A stretch of 64,000 bases of DNA from Shewanella mangrovi (lineage in GTDB: Bacteria; Pseudomonadota; Gammaproteobacteria; Enterobacterales; Shewanellaceae): assembly GCF_000753795.1 (NCBI RefSeq), contig NZ_JPEO01000002.1:124001-188000 (forward strand). The letters are read 5' to 3'. Both the position numbers and the translations under genes were made by a program. Below, piece after piece: positions 8,934-17,742 of the stretch (the stretch's first letter is position 1; the number at the start of each line of letters is the position of its first letter). Under the pieces are notes generated by a model. The model did not search any database, had not been told where the DNA came from, and saw only the letters and a program-made list of their open reading frames with translations.

Positions 8934-10406
8934 TTGAAAACGCATCTACGCAGTTTAATTAAAAGATCGCTCCTATCGGTTGCCGTAGCATTATCCCTTA
9001 GCGCTACGTCACAAAGTTTTGCCGCACGCAATGATTTGCCTGATTTAGGTACTGCCGCAGTCAACACTCTCAGCATGGACCGAGAGATGCAGTACGGTGA
9101 CATCTACATGCGGGTTATTCGCGGCCAGGCACCGGTGCTGTATGACCCATTATTGGCGCAATACATTTCCGAACTTGGTAATAATTTGGTGGCGCATGCC
9201 AGTGACGTACACACACCATTTTATTTTTTCATGCTGCAAAATGACGAAATTAACGCGTTCGCGTTTTTCGGTGGTCACGTAGCCGTGCACACAGGGCTAT
9301 TTTTGTATGCCGACAGTGAGAGTGAAATGGCCTCGGTGCTGGCGCACGAGATCAGTCACGTTACACAACGCCACTTAGCGCGCTCAATGGAGGCCCAGAG
9401 TCGTTCTGCACCGCTTACACTAGCGGGGGTACTGGGCGCCATTTTGTTAACAGTGGCAGCGCCGCAAGCAGGTATGGCGGCACTGATGGGGACACAAGCA
9501 TTAAGTACCCAATCACGGATTAACTTTACCCGCCAGAACGAACAAGAAGCAGACCGGATTGGCATGCGGGTAATGGTAGCGTCAGGCTATGATCCTGAAG
9601 CCGCAGCATCCTTTTTTGGTAAACTGGCCGCGAAATATCGCTACGCCACCAAGATGCCACCTATGCTGCTGACCCACCCTATTCCTGAATCGCGGGTGTC
9701 AGAAGCGCGCGATCGTGCTAACCAATACCCACACATGCACATTGCGCCGAACCTGAATTTCCAGCTCGCAAAAGCGCGTATTCAAGTTCGTTTTTCGAGC
9801 TATTCAGCACAAACTGCGCTGGCAATGTTTGAAGACCAGTTAAAAAACAACAGCTATGCCATCAAAGAGGCTGCTTTGTATGGCCAAGCGTTAGCCCTGT
9901 TCCAACTGAACAAGCATGACAAAGCTGAAAAAATCATTGATGAGTTACGGAAAAAAGATCCCGACAATCTGTTCTATCTCGATACCAAAACAGACTTATT
10001 GACGGCCAAGAAAGACTACCAACAAGCAATAGACTTATTATCTTCGCAACGAAAATATCGACCGACCTCGTTAGTCATCAATACCAACCTTGCCAACGTC
10101 TATTTGGAAAACAAACAAGCGGACAAAGCGATTCCGATACTTGAGCAAATGATGTACGACGATAAGAATAATCTGTTACCAATCCAGATGTTAAATGATG
10201 CTTACAAGCAATTAGGTGACAAAGCCCAGCAGTTTTACACCAATGCTCAGCTACACGCACTGCGTGCTGACTACCGTGGCGCTATCGATCAACTCAACTT
10301 CTCCTATCGAGAAGCGACTGGCAGACCACTATTGATTGCCCGTATCGAAGCGCAACTGCGACAATTCCGCGATGCTGAAGAGCAGATGAAACGCTTCCAA
10401 AACTAA
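8934..10406 (+). CDS. bepA: Beta-barrel assembly-enhancing protease BepA (M48 metalloprotease with TPR domain)
   Basis: BepA is a periplasmic zinc protease and chaperone that helps LptD and other outer-membrane beta-barrels assemble and degrades stalled ones. The zinc motif is LAHEISHVTQRH (HExxH) with the downstream Glu in QNEQEADRIGMRV. The region NDEINAFAFFGGHVAVHTGL is characteristic, and the C-terminal half is TPR-like helices. A TTG at 8934, six bases after AGG, gives a standard signal peptide (basic start, hydrophobic core, cleavage after SFA) and 490 residues, close to 487 in E. coli. An ATG at 8853 gives 27 extra residues that would not help export, but it cannot be excluded. Confidence 0.92.
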   Translation: MKTHLRSLIKRSLLSVAVALSLSATSQSFAARNDLPDLGTAAVNTLSMDREMQYGDIYMRVIRGQAPVLYDPLLAQYISELGNNLVAHASDVHTPFYFFMLQNDEINAFAFFGGHVAVHTGLFLYADSESEMASVLAHEISHVTQRHLARSMEAQSRSAPLTLAGVLGAILLTVAAPQAGMAALMGTQALSTQSRINFTRQNEQEADRIGMRVMVASGYDPEAAASFFGKLAAKYRYATKMPPMLLTHPIPESRVSEARDRANQYPHMHIAPNLNFQLAKARIQVRFSSYSAQTALAMFEDQLKNNSYAIKEAALYGQALALFQLNKHDKAEKIIDELRKKDPDNLFYLDTKTDLLTAKKDYQQAIDLLSSQRKYRPTSLVINTNLANVYLENKQADKAIPILEQMMYDDKNNLLPIQMLNDAYKQLGDKAQQFYTNAQLHALRADYRGAIDQLNFSYREATGRPLLIARIEAQLRQFRDAEEQMKRFQN

Positions 10407-10464
10407 GTTAGTATGCGCCGCGAATTTTGTAATGATAACAATGAAGTGACAAAGGAGATTCTAC

Positions 10465-10815
10465 ATGGCGAATGTAACGCTATTTCATAATCCACGCTGT
10501 TCAAAAAGCCGCCAAGCATTAGCCTTATTGGAAGAAAACGGCGTAACTGTCACTGTTGTTGAATACCTGAAGCAGCCACCTAGCGAAGCACAAGTGCAGT
10601 GGTTGCTAGAGCGCCTACAATGTTCGGCTCGTGAGTTGATGCGCACCAAAGAAGCTGAGTATAAGGAGCAAGGATTAGATGATGTCCAATTAACAGAAGC
10701 GCAGTTGATAGCAGCCATGGTGGCAACGCCTAAGTTGATTGAACGTCCGATCGCGATCAATGGAGACAAAGTCGTCGTCGGTCGCCCGCCTGAAAATGTG
10801 CTCGATATTCTCTAA
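10465..10815 (+). CDS. ArsC/Spx-family arsenate reductase-like protein (YfgD type)
   Basis: This 116-residue thioredoxin-fold protein begins with the ArsC motif TLFHNPRCSKSRQALALLEENG, which holds the catalytic Cys, and ends with LIERPIAINGDKVVVGRPPE, where ArsC proteins bind arsenate. A good ribosome binding site (AAAGGAG) precedes the ATG. It follows bepA by 58 bases on the same strand, as yfgD does in E. coli. No arsB or arsR lies nearby, so the substrate in the cell may not be arsenate. The fold assignment is firm; the physiological role is not. Confidence 0.85.
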   Translation: MANVTLFHNPRCSKSRQALALLEENGVTVTVVEYLKQPPSEAQVQWLLERLQCSARELMRTKEAEYKEQGLDDVQLTEAQLIAAMVATPKLIERPIAINGDKVVVGRPPENVLDIL

Positions 10816-10864
10816 GCCAATTCAATCCAACATTAATCCATCGTACAACGTTGGCGTTTTCAAA

Positions 10865-10895
10865 CAGCATGAATATATTGATGATATTCATGCTG
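10865..10895. repeat. 12-bp inverted repeat after the ArsC-like gene
   Basis: CAGCATGAATAT, a seven-base loop and ATATTCATGCTG form a perfect hairpin about 50 bases past the ArsC-like stop. There is no T run, so it may be a weak terminator, an mRNA-stabilising hairpin or an operator. Confidence 0.45.
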
Positions 10896-11038
10896 AGCAA
10901 CTCATTTAATCGCTTATCTCGAACGACATCGATAACCAAATAGTAATAATTATCAAAACGTTATCGACCAACATCTAAATGTAATTAGCCAATATTCAAC
11001 TACACTTGAATAAGTCGTATGAATAAGAGGTTATTACC

Positions 11039-12667
11039 ATGTTTAAATCCCTTCGTTCACGTTTTACTGTGTTGTTTTCAGCACTAGCAATAGCGCTTCT
11101 AACACTCGCAGTACTTGATGAGATACGAAGTGGCCAAGCAGCGGACGCAGCAGAAAAACTAGGGCAAGAATTCAATGTGGCCATCTCCGCAATCCTAAAT
11201 GCCGACCGAGATCTGTATCAGGCAAAAGTTGCCGAACTGCAACTTATCGCAACCGCAACAAACCAGCAGCAACAGCAAAAAGAGATAGAGGCAATCAACG
11301 AAAATCTGCAGCAAGCCAATGACCGAATGCAAAAGTTTCGTGAAATGATGCAGTCCTTTCCTGAGGTTGTTCAATCGACCAATGGCTTTGAAGCCGCATT
11401 TTCTCGTTGGCAACAGCAGGTCAGACAAACCATCAATGCTGCCAGTAATGGTAATCGCGAGGACGCGTTTGCTAACTACAACGGTGATTCAAAAGCAGGC
11501 TTTAATCAGCTGCGCAGTATCTACAACGCTGCCGGCGAAGCGGCAGATAAACAAGCTCACGCCATTAGTGATGGCGCAATTAAGGAGTCACAACGCTTAG
11601 GATTTATTATTGGCATTGTGACCCTAGTCATGATTGTTTTTGCGTTGTTATCAGCCTATCTCGGTCCTAAAGCCGTCGCGCGGGTACTCGAAGATATCAC
11701 GCTAAAAATTAGAGAATTAAGTAAAGGCGACGGCGATCTTACTCGGCGTCTCAACACATCTAATCTCGCCGAGATCAATCACTTAATTGTGGCAGTAAAT
11801 GAGTTTATTGCGCAGCTACAACAGATGTTTGCCAGTGTGGTCAACAACGCTAATTCGCTAGGCAGCCAAGTAGAACAGTTAGAAACCCAGTCTGAACTTA
11901 CCGTGTCACTCAGTCACCAGCAGGGCCAATCTATCGAAATGATTGTCACCGCGGTGAACGAGATGGCGGCATCGGTAAAAGAAGTGGCTAATCTTGCTAC
12001 CGATACCTCGCAAGAGATTGGCGATGTTAATGGCATGACAGTACAAGGCTCACATGTACTCGAAAATGCAGTGACCAAAATCAATCAACTGTCGGAATCG
12101 ATTACCCATGCTGTACATATTATTCAGCAGTTGGAATCTACTTCAACGGATATTGGACAAGTGCTGCATGTGATCAGTGATATTGCCGAGCAAACTAACT
12201 TATTAGCCCTTAATGCAGCGATTGAAGCGGCCCGCGCGGGCGAGCAAGGCCGCGGTTTTGCAGTTGTTGCTGATGAGGTTCGAACGCTGGCTGGGCGTAC
12301 TGAAAAGTCGACCCAAGATATTCAAAAGATGATTGAAGCCTTGCAAAGTGGCGTAAACGACGCCGTGTCATCGATTCAAAATGGTGCCAACTTAGTTGCA
12401 GAAAGTGTCGCGCTTGGCGAAGAGACCCAATCTGCGCTGCAGCAGATTTTGCATTCTACCGAACGGGTTAATGATATGGCGGTACAAACGGCATCGGCGA
12501 CTGATCAACAAGCGAATGTCACCGAAGATATCAGCCGTAATCTGGTCGATTTGGCCGATAAGAGTCAGCAAACCATTGCAACCGTTGATACCAGTCGACA
12601 ATCCATTAGCGCGGCCGCTAACCTAGGCCATGAACTAAAACTGGTGGTGTCTAAATTCAAAGTCTAA
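11039..12667 (+). CDS. Methyl-accepting chemotaxis protein (periplasmic helical sensor, HAMP, MA domain)
   Basis: A 542-residue chemoreceptor. A membrane segment lies near 9-27. A periplasmic helical region of about 160 residues, rich in Gln, Glu and Ala, looks like a four-helix bundle. A second membrane segment lies near 190-210, followed by a HAMP domain (ITLKIRELSKGDGDLTRRLN) and a methyl-accepting signalling domain whose hairpin tip is the universal [20 protein letters not shown]. It starts at the ATG with AGAGG upstream. It signals through CheW/CheA to the flagellar motor. The ligand is unknown and no chemotaxis gene is adjacent. Confidence 0.92.
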   Translation: MFKSLRSRFTVLFSALAIALLTLAVLDEIRSGQAADAAEKLGQEFNVAISAILNADRDLYQAKVAELQLIATATNQQQQQKEIEAINENLQQANDRMQKFREMMQSFPEVVQSTNGFEAAFSRWQQQVRQTINAASNGNREDAFANYNGDSKAGFNQLRSIYNAAGEAADKQAHAISDGAIKESQRLGFIIGIVTLVMIVFALLSAYLGPKAVARVLEDITLKIRELSKGDGDLTRRLNTSNLAEINHLIVAVNEFIAQLQQMFASVVNNANSLGSQVEQLETQSELTVSLSHQQGQSIEMIVTAVNEMAASVKEVANLATDTSQEIGDVNGMTVQGSHVLENAVTKINQLSESITHAVHIIQQLESTSTDIGQVLHVISDIAEQTNLLALNAAIEAARAGEQGRGFAVVADEVRTLAGRTEKSTQDIQKMIEALQSGVNDAVSSIQNGANLVAESVALGEETQSALQQILHSTERVNDMAVQTASATDQQANVTEDISRNLVDLADKSQQTIATVDTSRQSISAAANLGHELKLVVSKFKV

Positions 12668-12734
12668 ACTGCTATTGCATCAACATCGACGTTAAATAAC
12701 GTTTTGACTTTTTGAGTATTGTTCATTCATTCGG

Positions 12735-12765
12735 CCTGTGAAATGATGTTTCACAGGTCATTTTT
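12735..12765 (+). terminator. Terminator of the chemoreceptor gene
   Basis: CCTGTGAAA-TGATG-TTTCACAGG forms a 9-bp stem followed by TCATTTTTCTTT, 67 bases after the stop codon and just before patZ. Confidence 0.8.
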
Positions 12766-12782
12766 CTTTCGGAAAATCGCCC

Positions 12783-15467
12783 ATGAGCCAGCGAAGCATT
12801 CGAAACCTATTTACGCCTAAATCTATCACTGTTATCGGCGCCTCCAATTCACCTACCCGCGCCGGTTCGGTCATGATGAAAAATTTAATGGCCAGTGGCT
12901 TTGACGGTCCAATCATGCCCGTCAATCCTCATGCCACGGCGGTGATGGGCGTACTTGCCTATCCCAATATTGAATCACTGCCGATCAAACCTGATCTCGC
13001 CATTGTCTGTACTCGTGGCGAACGCGTCCCCGCGATTATCGAAACCCTCGCCCAATTTGGGTGTAAGACTGCAATCGTCATCGCATCAGGGATGAATCAG
13101 CTCAGTGAAGAACCCTCAACGCTGATGGAACAGATGTTGGAACATGCCAAACGCTATGGCATGCGCATTCTCGGACCCAATAGTTTGGGATTGATGCTGC
13201 CCAACCTCAATCTCAACGCCACGGTCGCGCACACGGGGGCGCTAACCGGGAAAATCGCCTTTGTTTCTCAGTCCGCTGCAGTGTGTACCACGGTATTGGA
13301 TTGGGCCAATAACAAAGGCATTGGCTTTTCGGCGTTTATCTCTCTTGGTGATGCCAGCGATATCGACTTTGACGAGTTACTGGACTATCTCGGGCGCGAC
13401 TCACGCACGTCAGCGATTATGCTTTATGTTGACTCCGTCAGCGATAAACTGCGTTTTCTCTCTTCTGCGCGCGCCGCGTCGAGACACAAACCGATTCTGG
13501 TGATTAAATCTGGACGCAGTCCCGAAGGCGGTATGGCGGCCAAACACCATACCGGGGCACATAACGGCAACGATGCGGTTTATGAAGCTGCATTTCGTCG
13601 CGCTGGGATGTTGCGGGTAACCGATCTTGTCGAACTGTTTGCCGCGCTGGAAAGTCTTGCCCATCTAAACCCGCTGCATGGCGAGCGTTTGTGCATATTA
13701 AGTAATGGTGGCGGCCCGGCCGTACTTGCGGTCGACGAGCTGATGATCAAAGGCGGCAAGATTGCCGAACTCAGCCTGGATACACGAGAAAAGCTCGATG
13801 CAGTGTTGCCATCAACGTGGTCTAAACAAAACCCGGTCGATATCATTGGCGATGCAGACCCTCAGCGTTACTCTGCTGCGCTAAAAATATTGATGGATAG
13901 CGAAGAACTCGATGCAGTATTGATTTTGCACTCACCATCCGCGTTAGGCGATGGTAACGCCATTGCTGATGCCATCATCAACACGGTGAAACAACATCCA
14001 CGTAAGCACAGAATCAATATACTCACGAACTGGAGCGGCGAAGATTCTGCATATCAGGCGCGTAAACGCTTTTCGTCGGCAGGGATCCCCACCTATCGCA
14101 CACCTGAAGGCGCCGTTCGGGCCTTTATGCATATGGTCGAATTCCGCCGTAACCAAAAACTGCTGCAAGAAGTGCCACAAACCTTTACTGCATCGTCTGA
14201 TAACGCAACCGCCCATCGTTTATTGCAACAAGCATTGGCGGATGGCAAACGAGTATTAGAAACCCATGATGCGCGCGAAATTCTCAAAGCCTATGGCCTA
14301 AAAACCATTGATACTTGGTTTGCAAAAGATGCTGATGAAGCCATCAATATTGCGGAGCAACATGGTTATCCGGTGGCATTAAAAATTCAATCGCCCGATA
14401 TTCTGCATAAATCCGATGTGCACGGCGTCACCCTCAATCTCACTAATGCGGAAGAGGTGCGCCAAGCTGCAGATGCTATTACCAGCCGAGTAAAAGCAGC
14501 TAATCCGTCAGCACGAATTGAAGGCATGATAGTACAACGCATGGCACTGACGGCGGGCGCACAAGAACTTAGAGTGGCCATGCTCAATGACCCAGTATTT
14601 GGTCCCGCAATTATGCTGGGTGAAGGTGGTTCTGAATGGGAACCGACCCGAGATGCTGCAGTAGCCCTGCCGCCACTCAACTTGGCACTGGCACGCTACA
14701 TGGTGATCCAAGCCTTGAAAACGGGCAAAGTACACGACCGCCATCTGCCCAATGGCCTCGATATGTGGGCTATCTGCCGCATGTTGACACAGATTTCCAA
14801 TCTGATTATTGATTGCCCAGAGATTGACCGCCTCGATCTCAATCCGGTATTAGCCGCCGGCGAAAACATCACACTGCTGGACGTTAATATTCGCCTCACA
14901 GATTGTGTCAAAGATAATGCGGCGCGGTTGGCCATTCTGCCCTACCCCAAACAACTTGAGGAATACGCCACGCTGCGCAATGGTCTCAAAGTGATGTTGC
15001 GGCCAATTCTGCCGGAAGATGAACCGAAACATCTCGCCTTTGATAATTCACTATCGGATGAAGACCGCTATAAGCGCTATTTTGGTGTGCGTTCGCAGAT
15101 GACCCACGAAGAGATGGCGGTACTGACTCAAATCGACTATGCCCGAGAAATGGCCTTTATTGCCTCTGCTAAAGATGAGCATGGTGAGGAAATTACCTTA
15201 GGCGCGGTGCGGGCTTCAATAGATCCGGACAACACCGAAGCAGAGTTTGCCATGGCGGTTCGAGGCTCCCATCAAGGCATAGGTATCGGCAAACTGCTGC
15301 TCGAAAAAATGATCCGCTATTTCAAAGCCAGTGGTACACCGGTATTAACCGGCTTTACCATGTTTGAAAACCGGAATATGGCCAACTTGGCCAAAAGCCT
15401 CGGCTTTACCGTGACATTTGATATGGAAGAGCGGCTGATCCACATGCATTTAGATCTCAACGAATAA
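12783..15467 (+). CDS. patZ: Protein lysine acetyltransferase Pat (acyl-CoA synthetase-like plus GNAT domain)
   Basis: PatZ/Pat acetylates lysines of metabolic enzymes, classically acetyl-CoA synthetase, using acetyl-CoA. Domains in order are a CoA-binding Rossmann domain (SITVIGASNSPTRAGSVMMKNL, near 13-35), two ligase-like domains (about 150-460, with GGMAAKHHTGAHNG), an ATP-grasp-like domain (about 490-700, GYPVALKIQSPDILHKSDVHGV), and a C-terminal GNAT acetyltransferase domain (about 720-890, with the acetyl-CoA loop RGSHQGIGIGKLLLEKM). 894 residues matches the 886 of E. coli. tapT and pssA, its neighbours in E. coli, also lie close by here. Regulation is not evident from the sequence. 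Confidence 0.93.
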   Translation: MSQRSIRNLFTPKSITVIGASNSPTRAGSVMMKNLMASGFDGPIMPVNPHATAVMGVLAYPNIESLPIKPDLAIVCTRGERVPAIIETLAQFGCKTAIVIASGMNQLSEEPSTLMEQMLEHAKRYGMRILGPNSLGLMLPNLNLNATVAHTGALTGKIAFVSQSAAVCTTVLDWANNKGIGFSAFISLGDASDIDFDELLDYLGRDSRTSAIMLYVDSVSDKLRFLSSARAASRHKPILVIKSGRSPEGGMAAKHHTGAHNGNDAVYEAAFRRAGMLRVTDLVELFAALESLAHLNPLHGERLCILSNGGGPAVLAVDELMIKGGKIAELSLDTREKLDAVLPSTWSKQNPVDIIGDADPQRYSAALKILMDSEELDAVLILHSPSALGDGNAIADAIINTVKQHPRKHRINILTNWSGEDSAYQARKRFSSAGIPTYRTPEGAVRAFMHMVEFRRNQKLLQEVPQTFTASSDNATAHRLLQQALADGKRVLETHDAREILKAYGLKTIDTWFAKDADEAINIAEQHGYPVALKIQSPDILHKSDVHGVTLNLTNAEEVRQAADAITSRVKAANPSARIEGMIVQRMALTAGAQELRVAMLNDPVFGPAIMLGEGGSEWEPTRDAAVALPPLNLALARYMVIQALKTGKVHDRHLPNGLDMWAICRMLTQISNLIIDCPEIDRLDLNPVLAAGENITLLDVNIRLTDCVKDNAARLAILPYPKQLEEYATLRNGLKVMLRPILPEDEPKHLAFDNSLSDEDRYKRYFGVRSQMTHEEMAVLTQIDYAREMAFIASAKDEHGEEITLGAVRASIDPDNTEAEFAMAVRGSHQGIGIGKLLLEKMIRYFKASGTPVLTGFTMFENRNMANLAKSLGFTVTFDMEERLIHMHLDLNE

Positions 15468-15479
15468 ACTCGCCGTCAT

Positions 15480-15508
15480 AAGAAAGCCGCCATAAGGCGG
15501 CTTTCTTT
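15480..15508. terminator. Bidirectional terminator between patZ and eptA
   Basis: AAAGCCGCC-ATAA-GGCGGCTTT forms a perfect stem with a purine tract before it and CTTTAT after it, between convergent genes. Confidence 0.88.
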
Positions 15509-15523
15509 ATTGAGATAAAGTGC

Positions 15524-17146
15524 CTAACTGCGACGACAGCTTGCAAAGACATCTTTGTCAGCCTCGTAGACTGTCGTGTGTACATTAAACAGCCCAAGTA
15601 GCGTATCAAACAAGTTATCTTGGCTAATATCCGCCTTATTCTCTAAACCGCTAACACAGTCAGATACCATGCCATTAGCGCTGGCAAATGCCTCCGGCAT
15701 CCATACTAACCAAGGTACAGTTGTTTGCTCCTTAGGCGCAAAACTGTATGGCGTACCGTGCAGGTATAAGCCCTTTTCACCCAATGATTCGCCGTGATCC
15801 GACAGATACATCATCGCTGGCTCATAAGTGGTTTGCTGCTGCAAGGTCGCCACGATTTGCGCCAGAATGTAATCCGTGTACAAAATCGTATTGTCATAGG
15901 TATTTACCAGCTCTTCACGAGAGCAGTTTTGAATGTCACTGCGCGGACAGTCAGGGGTAAATTTCCGCTGTTCATCTGGATAGCGCAGATAATAGGTCGG
16001 GCCATGACTGCCGATAATGTGCAATACAATTAGGCGATTGTTAGTGCCGTCTGTTGGCTCTGCCAACACCTTTTTCAACTTATCGACGAGGACTTGGTCT
16101 TTACAAAACTGACCATCGCAATAAGGTGAATCCATGTGAATATCGATAATGGAATTGGTGACACGATCGCACACACCTTTACATCCGCTATCGTTGTCAT
16201 ACCAAGCGACATTAATGCCGGCATGATCAAGCACGTCCATCACCGAATCCTGCGCCTTAGCGCGACGTCCATCATAATCTTTGCGATCCATGCGCGAAAA
16301 CATACATGGCAATGACACCGCCGTTGCCGTGCCACAAGACTGCACATCATTGAGGGCAACCATTGAATATTTAGCGGTATATGGATTGGTCTCACGCTTG
16401 TAACCGTAATATTGATAGTTCATCGCGCGTGCGGTCTCACCTACGACCATCACTACCAGTTGCGGTTTAGCTTGTGGTGCTGGCAGTTCAACTTTCGCAT
16501 CCAGCCCCTGTTGGCGATATTTCAGCGGTGCCTGCAAATAATGTTGGTTAATGTATTTAGCAGCAGAGCCAATGAAATATGTAGGAATGATATAACGCTT
16601 TGCTTCAACATTGTTACGCAGGAACGAGGCGTAATTTTGCATAAACATGAAGGCAATCGCGGCAACCACTAATAAGTTGCCACCAATAAACATCAACTTA
16701 CGCAACAACTCTTTGCCAATCGGGCGATAATCGATTTTCACCTTGTATAACAATAGCGACGGCAAAATACCCGTGAGTACAAAGTTCAGTACTGATGCCC
16801 AGTTAAGATAAGTCAGCGCTTCGGCAGAGTTTGTTTCAAAGGTGTTTTCAATCATGCCTGTGTCAAATACCACGCCGTACTTAAACGCAGCAAAGAACAC
16901 ACTGGATGACATCAGTATTAACAAGATGAAAAATGGTTTGAGTAAATACCGAAAACTAAAAAGCGAAAACAACACCGAAAACAGCGCCACCAAAAACACG
17001 GGTATGGTTGCGACAAATACCGGGTCAATATGGGATTGATGCTCTAAACCACGCTTAACTACCGAGAAAAACGGTAGATTAAATACCATGACGAAGAACA
17101 GTGCTAAAAGGAAGGTAACACGATTTACTGACAGAGATTTAAACAC
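15524..17146 (-). CDS. eptA: Lipid A phosphoethanolamine transferase (EptA-like)
   Basis: EptA moves phosphoethanolamine from phosphatidylethanolamine onto lipid A phosphates at the periplasmic face of the inner membrane. This lowers surface negative charge and gives polymyxin resistance. Five hydrophobic segments fill the first ~190 residues, followed by a sulfatase-fold catalytic domain. Visible catalytic features are the metal-binding Glu in VVMVVGETARAMNYQYYGY, the nucleophile Thr in CGTATAVSLPCMFS, and the YLSDHGESLGEKGLYLHG metal site. Paired cysteines suit a periplasmic domain. A GTG at 17146, six bases after GGGA, is preferred over a TTG at 17158. The nearby QseBC/PmrAB-like system is a possible but unproven regulator. 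Confidence 0.88.
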   Translation of the reverse strand: MFKSLSVNRVTFLLALFFVMVFNLPFFSVVKRGLEHQSHIDPVFVATIPVFLVALFSVLFSLFSFRYLLKPFFILLILMSSSVFFAAFKYGVVFDTGMIENTFETNSAEALTYLNWASVLNFVLTGILPSLLLYKVKIDYRPIGKELLRKLMFIGGNLLVVAAIAFMFMQNYASFLRNNVEAKRYIIPTYFIGSAAKYINQHYLQAPLKYRQQGLDAKVELPAPQAKPQLVVMVVGETARAMNYQYYGYKRETNPYTAKYSMVALNDVQSCGTATAVSLPCMFSRMDRKDYDGRRAKAQDSVMDVLDHAGINVAWYDNDSGCKGVCDRVTNSIIDIHMDSPYCDGQFCKDQVLVDKLKKVLAEPTDGTNNRLIVLHIIGSHGPTYYLRYPDEQRKFTPDCPRSDIQNCSREELVNTYDNTILYTDYILAQIVATLQQQTTYEPAMMYLSDHGESLGEKGLYLHGTPYSFAPKEQTTVPWLVWMPEAFASANGMVSDCVSGLENKADISQDNLFDTLLGLFNVHTTVYEADKDVFASCRRS

Positions 17147-17225
17147 CACAGATCCCAACTCTAGAATGCTACAGATAAACTATAGATAAACGCCCAAGTT
17201 AACAAGTTGTTATTAGTACCGTTTT

Positions 17226-17248
17226 GGGCTTAAGGTTTGCTTAAGCCC
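17226..17248. repeat. 8-bp inverted repeat between marR and eptA
   Basis: GGGCTTAA-GGTTTGC-TTAAGCCC is a perfect inverted repeat. It has no T run on the minus strand, where marR ends, so it may be a weak terminator or an operator for eptA. Confidence 0.4.
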
Positions 17249-17300
17249 GATGCTACACCGCTATATTTTGTTAACGAATCTACCAACACCGCACATTCTG

Positions 17301-17726
17301 TCAAAATGCGGCGTTGATTTTTTTAAGGAACTGCAAAAACTGCTGACATTCGTCGTCATCAAGCGTCACCAGCATCTCTTTGGTCAGTTGCAGATGCAGT
17401 TGGTCATGCTCTTCGAACATCTTCCGCCCCGCGTCGGTCAACATCACTTCAATTGCGCGCCTATCTCCCTCAGCGGCTTGACGGCTTACCAATCCATTAT
17501 TGACTAATCGATCAATCAACACTGTGAGCGTGCCCGTGGTCACACCTAGCTTTTCAGCAAGGCTTTTCATTCTAAGTGCACCATGAGCCCCTAAAATTTC
17601 GACAGCATGGATCTGCGCTAACGACACACCTTGATCTCGTACGACACTTTGCTCCCACGACGACAAGCGTTCATAGAATTCAATAATGGCGTGATTAATC
17701 TCTTGCTGAATCGTGTTGTCGGCCAT
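17301..17726 (-). CDS. MarR-family transcriptional regulator, probably metal-responsive (AdcR/ZitR-like)
   Basis: A 141-residue winged-helix regulator. The DNA-binding part (about 50-95) has the recognition helix GVTTGTLTVLIDRLVNNGLV and the wing EGDRRAIEVMLT. Its start is fixed by GGAG five bases before the ATG. It is the second gene after a CDF metal exporter, 16 bases apart. Residues Glu25, His40, Glu106, His107 and His111 sit where AdcR, the zinc-sensing MarR protein of streptococci, has its zinc ligands (Glu24, His42, Glu107, His108, His112 as I recall). This suggests zinc-responsive control of the exporter operon. The DNA-binding family is certain; metal sensing is inference. Confidence 0.85.
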   Translation of the reverse strand: MADNTIQQEINHAIIEFYERLSSWEQSVVRDQGVSLAQIHAVEILGAHGALRMKSLAEKLGVTTGTLTVLIDRLVNNGLVSRQAAEGDRRAIEVMLTDAGRKMFEEHDQLHLQLTKEMLVTLDDDECQQFLQFLKKINAAF

Positions 17727-17742
17727 GCTGTCTCCTTACAAC

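Noticed and set aside
10960-11010. Sigma-28 (flagellar) promoter upstream of the chemoreceptor at 11039
   Set aside because: GCCAATAT resembles the -10 element, but no acceptable -35 lies at the right spacing.
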